From Bacteriovorax stolpii (GTDB taxonomy: Bacteria > Bdellovibrionota > Bacteriovoracia > Bacteriovoracales > Bacteriovoracaceae): DNA of 64,000 nt. Below are positions 21,060-30,360 of the stretch, in pieces. The stretch is taken from assembly GCA_945860895.1 (NCBI GenBank), contig CAMASK010000001.1, positions 1-64,000 of the forward strand, written 5' to 3'. Each line of letters starts with the position of its first letter. Position 1 is the first letter of the stretch. The translations under genes and the position numbers were made by a program. Under the pieces are notes generated by a model, which worked only from the letters and a program-made list of their open reading frames with translations, was not told the origin of the DNA and did no database searches.

Positions 21060-21929
21060 TTAAAAAAAACAGCTCAAAAGCCCCCGGCACTCTGCCGGGG
21101 GCTTTTTGTTTAAACCCTTTTGTGGACGTTCGTTATTGTAATATTCAATTGTCCTTCTGACTTCATCGCTCACTTCTTCATATGTTTTACATTGTTTTAC
21201 CTCAGCTAAGTCCTTAAATGTTCCAAAAAAGTTTTCAATGGGAGCATTATCTAAACAATTGCCTCTCCTGGACATAGATTGCGTTACACCAGATTGTTCT
21301 AACAGATTTACATAATGAGGATGGGTATATTGGAATCCTTGGTCGGAATGAATTAGCAAGTTTGATTTTTTATGCTCTGGAAGTTTAGACAATAATTTTT
21401 TAAATTCCTCGATGAATTGGCTAACTGCCGGTGTCTTCATCAAATTGTAGGAAACAATTTCATTAGTTCCGAGATCCTTGGTGGCTGATAGATAAGCTTT
21501 TTCGCATTTTCCATAATAAAGGTAAGTCATGTCAGTTGAGTAGGCTTGGTCTGGCAGTGGCTGAACAAAGTTTCTGTTTAAGATGTTCGGGATTAAATCA
21601 TGCACTTTGGCACTTGTGCTCATTCCTCTGTATGGGTTGCGCCTTCTAATTTTTGTGTGAAGACCATACTGGCTTTTAATTCTGGCTATCTTCTTGTGGT
21701 TAAATATGTGCCCATTCCTCCTTAGAATCATGTCTAGAGTTACGATTCCGGCCTTTCTTCGACTTTTCTCAAAATGATGACGAATGACTCTAAGAGAATT
21801 AAAGTCTCGAGTTTTTCTAGGTTCTTCGTTCTTCAAAAAGGCGTAATAACCACTCCTGCTCACCTCAGCGTAACGACACATCATGGACAAACAGAGTGAT
21901 GAATCTTTCTTGAGGGCCTCACGAATCAT
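21060..21929 (-). CDS. IS3-family transposase OrfB (DDE integrase core)
   Basis: 'YSTDMTYLYYGK...HSDQGFQYTHPHYVNLLEQSGVTQSMSRRGNCLDNAPIENFFGTFKDL'. Confidence 0.95.
   Translation of the reverse strand: MIREALKKDSSLCLSMMCRYAEVSRSGYYAFLKNEEPRKTRDFNSLRVIRHHFEKSRRKAGIVTLDMILRRNGHIFNHKKIARIKSQYGLHTKIRRRNPYRGMSTSAKVHDLIPNILNRNFVQPLPDQAYSTDMTYLYYGKCEKAYLSATKDLGTNEIVSYNLMKTPAVSQFIEEFKKLLSKLPEHKKSNLLIHSDQGFQYTHPHYVNLLEQSGVTQSMSRRGNCLDNAPIENFFGTFKDLAEVKQCKTYEEVSDEVRRTIEYYNNERPQKGLNKKPPAECRGLLSCFF
21076..21107. terminator. Strong bidirectional hairpin terminator inside the IS, overlapping the orfB 3' end
   Basis: AAAAGCCCCCGGCA-CTC-TGCCGGGGGCTTTT(T), perfect 14-bp stem. Confidence 0.8.
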
Positions 21930-21937
21930 CTCGAACT

Positions 21938-22312
21938 TTAAAGTTCGTCGTCCGAAAGGCCCCGGAGCTTTTTTAGATGAGCGATGACCTCTTTCTGGTA
22001 AGCATTTTCAGCTTTTAGCTCCTCAATGCTCATTTTGTGTATGGATTTATTTTTTCCACGCCTGTCGAGATAGGAAGGCATCTTACTTTGGGATCTCCAA
22101 CGAGTGAGGCAAGAATCTATGTAATGTTTATCGAAACAGGAAACACCAAGCAAATGATTAAAAAACTCTACTCTCGTAAACCCATCGGTTGGCCCAGCCA
22201 GGATTAACTCTTTGAAAGCTTCAGTGAATTGTACTTGATTCTTAGGGGTAACTTTCGCAACGTAGGGGCTACTAACTAGCTTTTTCCGCTCTGAGATTGA
22301 TAGGGCCTTCAT
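21938..22312 (-). CDS. IS3-family OrfA (HTH-type transposase subunit)
   Basis: Upstream of OrfB; ends HLKKLRGLSDDEL* over A_AAA_AAG. Confidence 0.85.
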   Translation of the reverse strand: MKALSISERKKLVSSPYVAKVTPKNQVQFTEAFKELILAGPTDGFTRVEFFNHLLGVSCFDKHYIDSCLTRWRSQSKMPSYLDRRGKNKSIHKMSIEELKAENAYQKEVIAHLKKLRGLSDDEL

Positions 22313-22427
22313 GATCTGCTCCTTTTAAGGATTTTAACCCGTTTTTCAGGCAAGCAGTTTTATTTGCTTGTCTAAAAAACGGGGTACAGATCATAATGGA
22401 CCCTTTTTTTAAGTATAATTAATTATC

Positions 22428-23780
22428 TTAGAGCTTGATAGCTTTCTGATCTTTTGAAAGAGCAGTCTTCAAATTCACTCGTCCACCAGAAACAATTTTT
22501 CCTTTAAATTCAGGAACAGCAACTGATGATTTCATAAGCACTGCTTTAAGCTGAACAGCTGTTAATTCTGGATAATATCCTAGAACCATAGCAGCTACGC
22601 CTGAAGTATTTGGAGATGCCATTGAAGTTCCTGAGGCCATTCCGTACTTGTTACCAACAATTGTTGAATAAATGTTCGAGCCAGGAGCAGCTAAATCCAC
22701 GGTGTTTTTACCAATATTTGAAAAACTAGAAAGTGAGCCTGAGCTAGTTGTAGAAGCGATAACCAATAAGTTTTCGCTATCGAATGCTGCCGGATATTTT
22801 GGTTCAACATCATTGTCGTGCCAAGCAAACGGACCAGAAGAATCGTTACCAGCTGAAGCTATAACCAGAACGTTGTACTGTTCGCCAATTTCATTGATTA
22901 CATCACGAACAACCATTCCGCCTTCATTAACTGATTTACCGAAAGAACAGTTGATAACTTTAGCTCCATTCTTGGCAGCATATTTGTAAGCTTCAACAAT
23001 ATTTGAATCAAGTTCATCTGAATCGTCAGGCACAGTTCTGATCGCCATAATTTTCACGTTATTAGCTACACCAGCAATACCTAGACCGTTGTTTTGAGTT
23101 GCTGCAATTGTTCCAGCAACGTGAGTTCCGTGCCAGTGAGAAGCCATCGTATTCATAGTTGCGCGGCCTTGAGCATCTCTGACCAGGGTATTGATTCCGT
23201 GAATATCATCAATGTAACCATTGTTGTCATCATCGATTCCGTTCGCAGGAATTTCATCTTCATTTGTCCACATGATATCTTTTAAGTCTTCATGATTGTG
23301 ATCAACTCCGGTATCAACAACTGCCACGATAACTTCCTGGGCATCTTTATTTGGAAGGGAATCATAAGCTGAACTTACATCCATACCAGTACGAGTTGTG
23401 AAGGCCCAAAGCTTTGAAGCATCTGGATCATTGAAAGACACAAAGTTGAAATCCGTAAAGCTCTTAATGGCCAAGGAAACATGGTCCAATACTTCAAGCT
23501 TAGGCATCATTCTTTTTTCGCCGTAGAAATCTTTTTGAGAATATTCAACAGAGTCATTGATCGAAAGCTCTTGAGTTAAATCCGAAAGATGATTGGTTTT
23601 AACTAAATAAAGATTACCGATAACTTTTTTTGCGCTCTTAATTAGGGGAGATTTCACCAAGTTCTGACCTGCTTTCATTTTGATAAACAAATGCTTAGGG
23701 TGAAAACGGCCACCAGAAGCCTGGGCAGACAGGGAAATTGCCGTAAAAATCATTAAAATTCCAATACTTAGCTTGTTCAT
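22428..23780 (-). CDS. Secreted subtilisin-like serine protease (S8 family)
   Basis: Asp 'VAVVDTGVDHNHEDL', His 'HWHGTHVAGTIAA', Ser 'ASGTSMASPNTSGVAAM'; signal peptide from M at 23780. Confidence 0.95.
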   Translation of the reverse strand: MNKLSIGILMIFTAISLSAQASGGRFHPKHLFIKMKAGQNLVKSPLIKSAKKVIGNLYLVKTNHLSDLTQELSINDSVEYSQKDFYGEKRMMPKLEVLDHVSLAIKSFTDFNFVSFNDPDASKLWAFTTRTGMDVSSAYDSLPNKDAQEVIVAVVDTGVDHNHEDLKDIMWTNEDEIPANGIDDDNNGYIDDIHGINTLVRDAQGRATMNTMASHWHGTHVAGTIAATQNNGLGIAGVANNVKIMAIRTVPDDSDELDSNIVEAYKYAAKNGAKVINCSFGKSVNEGGMVVRDVINEIGEQYNVLVIASAGNDSSGPFAWHDNDVEPKYPAAFDSENLLVIASTTSSGSLSSFSNIGKNTVDLAAPGSNIYSTIVGNKYGMASGTSMASPNTSGVAAMVLGYYPELTAVQLKAVLMKSSVAVPEFKGKIVSGGRVNLKTALSKDQKAIKL

Positions 23781-23999
23781 TAAACGCATCCTTTCTATGC
23801 AGGTAAAAGTCATCCAAACGATACAAGGAAAAGACTAATCAGCGCAACTTAAAGGTTCTGACTTCTGACAGGTAAGGAAACATTTACATTGTGCGTTATC
23901 TTGGTCCGTTTGCCTTGATACAATGGGTCAAGGAAAGGGTTGGTTTTTCTAGGATAATGTTTAAATCACCCATTCTAAAAACAAAAGGTTTGAACCTTC

Positions 24000-25349
24000 A
24001 TGGCTTCTTTAACAAACAAACAAGTTTTCTCCTTATGCCTCACCATGATGATGAGTTCTGCCCATGCACTCAATGACACGATTCAAGGTTCTCTTGGTGG
24101 TATGAGTAATCAGGTTAATCGAGATATTGGTGACGTTCCAGGTAACCGTTACAATGGTGATTTCAATTTTAATTATCACAGAGATTCTTCTTTTGAGGTT
24201 GAGCGTAAGTTTAACCTTTCTGCACAAATTAATGATCAGAGTTTGACCATGTATTCTTTGCAAGAAGCTTACGTTGGATATAAAGGCATTTTTAGAGGTT
24301 GGAATTCAGTCACTAAAACGGGTGATCAGGTCAAATTCGGCAGACAAATTCTTCCTTGGTCAGAATTGGATAAAGCATGGGGTTTAGGTAAATTAAATAA
24401 CCGCAAGAATTTTGATTTCTTTGATCCAGGTCAGGAAGGTTTGATTGGATTAAATTATGAAAATAAATCAAGTTCAGGTTTTTTTTGGAAAGCTTTTGCT
24501 TCCGGCCTGTACGCGCCTGAGATGAACCCGGGCCTTGATGTCAATAAATCAGACAACACAATTACTTCTCGAAACCCTTGGGCCAATCCACCTGCTGCAA
24601 CTACGGTGATTGATGGGAATGTAACTCCCATTCAATATATTGTTCAATATCCTTCTATTTCGGATGTTGTTTATCGCTATTCTTTGGGTGCCAATGTTGG
24701 CTGGGAAAATAAGCATTGGGCAGCTGATGGTTTCTTTATTCGTAAACCAGAAAACAATATTTCAACCAATGTAGAAGTTGCCCTCGCTCAAGATGCAGCT
24801 TCGGTTAAAGCTTTCATTAAACCTGAAGTTTATTATCATGATGTTTTTGGTGGTGCTTTGAAATATAGAAATGCAGATGTGGAAATGAATGTGAGTGGTC
24901 TGGCGGTTTATCCAAACACTTTTCCAGATGGTAACCAGGACGCTACTACCTATACTGAAATCAAAACCGAGAAGCGTCGTGAAGCTTACTTAGGTGGCGG
25001 TATTTCTAAAATCAATGACAAATATGGAATGGGTTTTAACTATGTGGCCCGCGTAAGTCCATTTGACCGTCAACGAGACTCACTAGCTCAAGATCCTCGT
25101 TGGAACCAGGCAGTACATGGATTTTTGTCCCGAAATTTAGGTCGTAAGTATCGTCTTTCTGGGGACCTGAAATACGACATGCTCACCACTGATCGTTTAG
25201 TGATGTTGCGCGCTGGTTATAAAGTATCGAAAGAGTTGCTTATGAGTTTGGGAGTGAATATGATCGGGACCCCAAATAGCGGCAAGTCGTATTGGTCACC
25301 ATTTACTAATAACGATGCTGTGTTTGCAGGACTTCGCTATATTTTTTAG
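24000..25349 (+). CDS. Outer-membrane beta-barrel protein, putative
   Basis: Signal peptide, alternating-strand composition, C-terminal aromatic 'GLRYIF'. Confidence 0.75.
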   Translation: MASLTNKQVFSLCLTMMMSSAHALNDTIQGSLGGMSNQVNRDIGDVPGNRYNGDFNFNYHRDSSFEVERKFNLSAQINDQSLTMYSLQEAYVGYKGIFRGWNSVTKTGDQVKFGRQILPWSELDKAWGLGKLNNRKNFDFFDPGQEGLIGLNYENKSSSGFFWKAFASGLYAPEMNPGLDVNKSDNTITSRNPWANPPAATTVIDGNVTPIQYIVQYPSISDVVYRYSLGANVGWENKHWAADGFFIRKPENNISTNVEVALAQDAASVKAFIKPEVYYHDVFGGALKYRNADVEMNVSGLAVYPNTFPDGNQDATTYTEIKTEKRREAYLGGGISKINDKYGMGFNYVARVSPFDRQRDSLAQDPRWNQAVHGFLSRNLGRKYRLSGDLKYDMLTTDRLVMLRAGYKVSKELLMSLGVNMIGTPNSGKSYWSPFTNNDAVFAGLRYIF

Positions 25350-25356
25350 GGAATGT

Positions 25357-27876
25357 ATGAATTTTTTTAGAACATGTTTAACTTCGCTATTTCTAGCTTC
25401 GATGATTCTCATCGGCGGCTGTAATGACATGTTCCAAAAAGAGATCAAAGATAAATCTTTAGAATCGAATCGTTTTAAAGCAAATTGTGAATTAAATGTT
25501 GATGAATTTGCGCTGATTCTTGAAGAGCCAATTGAAGAAGCCATCGATTGCCTTGGAAAAAACTTAAAATTATTTATTAAAGCCGTTGAATCGAATAAAC
25601 CCGGTTATTTATCCCGTAAAGCGCTTGAAAGCTATATCAAGAGAAACCGTAAAGATATTAAGCCGGAAGTTCTAAGAGTTCTTAAGAGTGTTTTTGACAT
25701 TAATTTTCTGGTCTACGGTGAAGATCCTGACTACATGTCAGATGCCAATGTTGATGCTCTTATTAATTTTACAAAAATCTTCAATGAGCAAGCTTCAAAA
25801 AATTTCAAGCCAGTGTTTATGGACGAAGATCCAATTGAATATGAAACTTATAGATTCAGAAGAGACCAGCGAATCAAACCAGCTGCCCTGATAATTTCAT
25901 CAGGTCTAAGAAACATTTTTAATGCCAATCGTAATGGTAAAATCCATACACTTGATCTGAATTCACTTTTGGATGCATTCACAACTGAGAACAATGAAGA
26001 TTCATTGGGGAAAATTAAAAAATTACTTTTTCTCAAGAAAGTTGCTCTTGGTGGTTCTAAAGACGAAATAACTCATTTAGAATTGAGCCGTTTAATTGAA
26101 AACTTCAGCTCATATGTGCTACTTGCCCTTGATGCTATGAGATCTAAAGACATTCGTCTTGATCAAGAATCTACAATACATTTATTGAATTCTGACCTTG
26201 AAATGCTCAACAGCCTAGTTTTTTCAGGCAGTATGGGTGATCGTGAGAACGAGAAACTTTTCTCACTTCGTGAAGCTATTCATGCTATTAATATTTTTGA
26301 TAAAGATCAAAAGTTAAACTTAGACAAATATTATGATCTTCTGAAAGAAGCCAAAATGATTGTGATGGAAGGAGCTGCTGAATCGATTACCGGTGGTGAT
26401 CTTCGTCGTTTGTTCACTCATGGTCTAACTTTGCTTAAAACAGGAACTTTTTATCACCGTTTCTGGTCAACAGAAAGAGTCCTTTTGGAGTCTCGTCCAG
26501 GACGTCCTATTACTTATGATTTCAAAAATTTATATGCTCTATTTAGAAGTGAAAAAAACCGAGTAGATTCATTTGTCCGTATTCTTAAGTCTTACCGCTT
26601 TATGAAAGGGGAGAATCTTTCTGCTTTCTATACTGAGGAGTACCGCCGAAACGCCAATGCCACATTTGAGATTGCCATCTACGAATATGCCATGACTCTG
26701 CTTATGAAAAAGTATGGTTGTCCAAATAACACTTTAGACGGAAAAGTGCTTTGTGATGCTGTTGCCAAGCTCAATGGTGTTTATCTAAAAACTGATCATG
26801 TAATCAATATTGTGAACAAATTTCGTAAGGTCTTGATCGATAATGAATTAATCTATCCGGGTCGCGAAGAAAAAACCGCTGAGACTATTACTCTTCTTGG
26901 TTCTCTCTTTCAGTATCAGTCAGACGAAAATAAAGTCTTTGACGTAAATGAGGCAACCGAATTTGCCGTCAGTTTGTTTACTGCCATTGATATTTCTAAA
27001 GACATTAATGAGCATTTCTTAAAGCTGCAAAAAGAAAATAAATGTGAAATGGACAAGTTCGCAAGAGTTTCTCCAAAATGTTTTAAGGAAAATTTCTTTG
27101 AGGCTGTTTGTTTCAATTACCCCGATCAGTTTCCAAAATTATTTGATTCATTGGGTGCTACTGTTTATGAAAATAAGAAACTCGTTTGTCGCATACCTCA
27201 AGCTGCTACCAATGTAAGACAGAATGCCGCAAACCTGGCATATTTAAATCGGTCCATCATAGCTGCCCGTACTTGCAATATATATCCTAATACAGATGAA
27301 GAAATTTATTATTCCAAGAGCGATATGATGTCGATCTTCCTGGCGATGATGCATATTGAAACAACCATTATTCGTTGGGATAATCGTACTCATAATAACG
27401 TAATGGATCCGGCAGAAGTTATGGATGCTTATAGTATCTATTCTCCCGCCCTGGATGGATTTTTAGAGAAAATGCCTGGAGTCGTGAAAAAACTCAAAAA
27501 ACAAATCTATCAATTCATGGTGAAATATGAGCAAGTTCCAGACATAAAAGATTTTGGTTCAATTTGGAAGTTTGCAAAATTTTTAATGACTTTCAATAAG
27601 GATGCCACTGCAAATCGTAAAACTATTGCATCTCTTCTAGTGACCATTGGAGAACAAGGAGCACCTTCAACTTTTGACTGTGCACTTTTAAGAGATCCCG
27701 ATCATATCCCTGATAATACTTCGACTACGAGAACATCGCTCGCCAAACGGAACGAAGAATTTGGGCCAATTGCTTTAATGCATGACGACATGGATATATA
27801 TTTGGATGTTGAAAGAGAATCGGATAGCTGGATCAAGATCTTCCTGAATACATCCTGGCCGAATTTGTTCCCTTAA
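25357..27876 (+). CDS. Large lipoprotein with EF-hand-like loops, paralogue 1
   Basis: Lipobox 'LIGGC'; start at ATG 25357 preferred; shares motifs throughout with 27961-30294. Confidence 0.8.
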   Translation: MNFFRTCLTSLFLASMILIGGCNDMFQKEIKDKSLESNRFKANCELNVDEFALILEEPIEEAIDCLGKNLKLFIKAVESNKPGYLSRKALESYIKRNRKDIKPEVLRVLKSVFDINFLVYGEDPDYMSDANVDALINFTKIFNEQASKNFKPVFMDEDPIEYETYRFRRDQRIKPAALIISSGLRNIFNANRNGKIHTLDLNSLLDAFTTENNEDSLGKIKKLLFLKKVALGGSKDEITHLELSRLIENFSSYVLLALDAMRSKDIRLDQESTIHLLNSDLEMLNSLVFSGSMGDRENEKLFSLREAIHAINIFDKDQKLNLDKYYDLLKEAKMIVMEGAAESITGGDLRRLFTHGLTLLKTGTFYHRFWSTERVLLESRPGRPITYDFKNLYALFRSEKNRVDSFVRILKSYRFMKGENLSAFYTEEYRRNANATFEIAIYEYAMTLLMKKYGCPNNTLDGKVLCDAVAKLNGVYLKTDHVINIVNKFRKVLIDNELIYPGREEKTAETITLLGSLFQYQSDENKVFDVNEATEFAVSLFTAIDISKDINEHFLKLQKENKCEMDKFARVSPKCFKENFFEAVCFNYPDQFPKLFDSLGATVYENKKLVCRIPQAATNVRQNAANLAYLNRSIIAARTCNIYPNTDEEIYYSKSDMMSIFLAMMHIETTIIRWDNRTHNNVMDPAEVMDAYSIYSPALDGFLEKMPGVVKKLKKQIYQFMVKYEQVPDIKDFGSIWKFAKFLMTFNKDATANRKTIASLLVTIGEQGAPSTFDCALLRDPDHIPDNTSTTRTSLAKRNEEFGPIALMHDDMDIYLDVERESDSWIKIFLNTSWPNLFP

Positions 27877-27960
27877 TAGCTATTAACTTGTTGATATTTA
27901 AAGTTTTCGGCGTTTTTGCCGGGGCTTTACCTGCCTTCGTAATCCCCTGAAAATTATAGA

Positions 27961-30294
27961 ATGAAATTTAACTATGGCTTATTGATACTCATTCTTCTGC
28001 AACTCTCTCTTGCCGGCTGTGGTGATCTTATAGGTAAAAAGCTAATTGATAGCAGCCTTGAATCAAGTCGGACTCGAGCTAATTGCGAATTGAATATGGA
28101 TGAAATTTCAGACATCCTTACCAAGAAAATTACCGGTACTATTGATTGCCTTGAAAAGAATTTAGAAATATTCATTGATATGTCTGAACTTGGAAGAGGT
28201 GAAGTTCTATCACGAACTTCACTAATAAATTATCTCAAGAGAAATCGTCCAGATATTAAACCTAAGACTTTTGAAGTTATTGATGTCATATTTGCTTTAT
28301 CGCATTTGATAACCGGTGAAGATAAAGACTTCATCTCTAGAAGACACGTTAATCAAATTATCAATTTAGTTCGTATTTTTAACATCCATGCTTATCGTCA
28401 TTACTCCCGTACATTTGGTTCAGATCAGCCTGCTACATTGGCCATTCATGAATCCCACCGAAAGCGTGTAGAGGATGCTGCTACAGAAATTAAAGCAGAG
28501 CTTGATGAAATTTTTGTAGCTGATAGAAATGGCGAAATTCATTTTCAGGATCTAATGACTTTAATTAAGGCATTTGTAGATAATGATGAAGACCTGGCAA
28601 AAATAGAAGGCATTTTGTTTGTAAAAAAAATAATCGCCGGTGGTGATACCATAACAATTAATCACAAAGAATTAGGTTTTATCTTTTCCCATTTACCAAA
28701 ACTTCTTTCTTTGGCTTTAGATGGAATTCGTTACAAGTATTTACTACTAGAACAAAAAGATACTTTCCAATTTATTAAAGAAGATGTTGAGGATCTGGCG
28801 AATATTCTTTTTCATCCTGTCCGAGGTGATCGACGTTTTGAGCCAATGTTTGAGATGGACATGGCAATTGATGGAATGGACCGTTTCATAAAAGATGATA
28901 AGAAAAAGATTGGTAAATATCGCGTTTTGATCAAAGAAGTAAAAAAGATTTTAACTAAAACCAGGAATGAAGGTTTTACGCCCGAGGAAGAAGAATGGGT
29001 TACGGGTAAGGATCTAGAAAAAATGTTCTCGCATATCTACAACGTTACTGCCAAGGGACTCATATTTCATAAGATATACAATACTCCGAAGATTAAGGCT
29101 CTGCTTGATTTACCCCAATCTGTTTATCTTGATCCTAAAATATATGAATTAGATTTCCCTTTAAATAAGACCGAATTGAATGAATTTTGCCGAATCATTA
29201 ATACTTACCGTTATATGAGAGGCAGTTTTGATATTGCCTACTATTCATTAGATCACAAACGTAATCCCAATGGGCCAGCGGAAATTGCAACTTTCGAATA
29301 CTTAATTAAAACGACATTTGGATACTACGGAAGTTCACTCTCAATGGGAGATCAACAGCTTCGTGATATTATGAAAAAATTTGAGAATGAATTGATTGAA
29401 ATGAATATCATTCTTCCACGTCGTTCCAGAAATACGGCAGAAACGATTGCACTTTTGGGATCATTGTTCCAAGCCCAATCAGATGATAATAAAGTGTTAG
29501 ATGTGGATGAAGCGACTGAATTTGCGATCAGTTTAATGACAGCAATGGATGCTCAGAAAACTCTATTCAAATTTTATGAACAGAAAGTTGTCGAAGATGC
29601 TTCAACTTGCCATCTTGATGAATTTGATCGAATCAACCCTGAATGCTTTAATAAATATTTTTACAACGGTGTTTGTACTCATTATCGTCAATATTTCCCA
29701 AGATTATTTGAATACCTTGGAATAAGTGATGAGGCGAGCTGTGATGCTAACTTTAATTCGGAACACAACTTTAACTACTTAGTGGCTTCCGCTAAGGCCG
29801 CTAGATTTTGTCACCAATACCCAGATGATCTGAGCGAAATTCCTTATACAGAAGGTGACATCATGTCGATTCTTCTGGCGATGATGCACATTGAAACAAC
29901 CATTACTCGATGGGATTCAAACTTAAATAATTTTATGGATGCAAATGAAGTTATGGATGCTTACAGTATCTATAAACCTGCCATCAATTCAATGTTACCA
30001 AAACTCCCAAGTGTTCTTGATACTCCTAAAATTCGCGAAACTCTGGCCAAACAAGTGTTCCTTTATTTGGTAAAATTTGAAGAAGTACCTAAAACTCAAA
30101 AAGGTCAGGATATTTGGAAGCTGGTTAAATTCCTTTTGTCATTTAACGCTAAAAAAGCTCCCGCAGAACGTAAAACTATCGCTTCAATTCTTAGAATAGT
30201 CTCTGAAGAAGGTAAAAAGAAAGCCGATGCCCAAGGTGAACTGTCATTTGACTGTAATTGGTTAAGAGACCCCGATAATATCCCTCGAGAATAG
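27961..30294 (+). CDS. Large lipoprotein with EF-hand-like loops, paralogue 2
   Basis: Lipobox 'LAGC'; shared 'SxLESxRxxANCELNxDE' and 'MMHIETTIxRWDxN...MDxxEVMDAYSIY'. Confidence 0.8.
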   Translation: MKFNYGLLILILLQLSLAGCGDLIGKKLIDSSLESSRTRANCELNMDEISDILTKKITGTIDCLEKNLEIFIDMSELGRGEVLSRTSLINYLKRNRPDIKPKTFEVIDVIFALSHLITGEDKDFISRRHVNQIINLVRIFNIHAYRHYSRTFGSDQPATLAIHESHRKRVEDAATEIKAELDEIFVADRNGEIHFQDLMTLIKAFVDNDEDLAKIEGILFVKKIIAGGDTITINHKELGFIFSHLPKLLSLALDGIRYKYLLLEQKDTFQFIKEDVEDLANILFHPVRGDRRFEPMFEMDMAIDGMDRFIKDDKKKIGKYRVLIKEVKKILTKTRNEGFTPEEEEWVTGKDLEKMFSHIYNVTAKGLIFHKIYNTPKIKALLDLPQSVYLDPKIYELDFPLNKTELNEFCRIINTYRYMRGSFDIAYYSLDHKRNPNGPAEIATFEYLIKTTFGYYGSSLSMGDQQLRDIMKKFENELIEMNIILPRRSRNTAETIALLGSLFQAQSDDNKVLDVDEATEFAISLMTAMDAQKTLFKFYEQKVVEDASTCHLDEFDRINPECFNKYFYNGVCTHYRQYFPRLFEYLGISDEASCDANFNSEHNFNYLVASAKAARFCHQYPDDLSEIPYTEGDIMSILLAMMHIETTITRWDSNLNNFMDANEVMDAYSIYKPAINSMLPKLPSVLDTPKIRETLAKQVFLYLVKFEEVPKTQKGQDIWKLVKFLLSFNAKKAPAERKTIASILRIVSEEGKKKADAQGELSFDCNWLRDPDNIPRE

Positions 30295-30360
30295 TGAGTC
30301 ATCTCTTTTCAAAAGACCTTTCTCTTTGTTAAAGTGAAGAACACTTTTGGAAGGTTCTAA

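Larger units (their letters stand above)
21034..22393 (-). mobile_element. IS3-family insertion sequence, about 1360 bp, with 4-bp direct repeat TAAT (21030-21033 / 22394-22397)
   Basis: Termini TAGACTGTACCC (left) and, reading inward from the right, TGATCTGTACCC; flanking TAAT direct repeats; orfA/orfB with A6G motif. Confidence 0.88.

Noticed and set aside
21023-22403. GGGTCCAT...ATGGACCC taken as the IS terminal inverted repeats
   Set aside because: The inner TAGACTGTACCC/TGATCTGTACCC pair fits IS3-type ends better and leaves a clean TAAT duplication; the outer arms with A/T tracts are better read as the split terminator. Multi-copy comparison would settle it.
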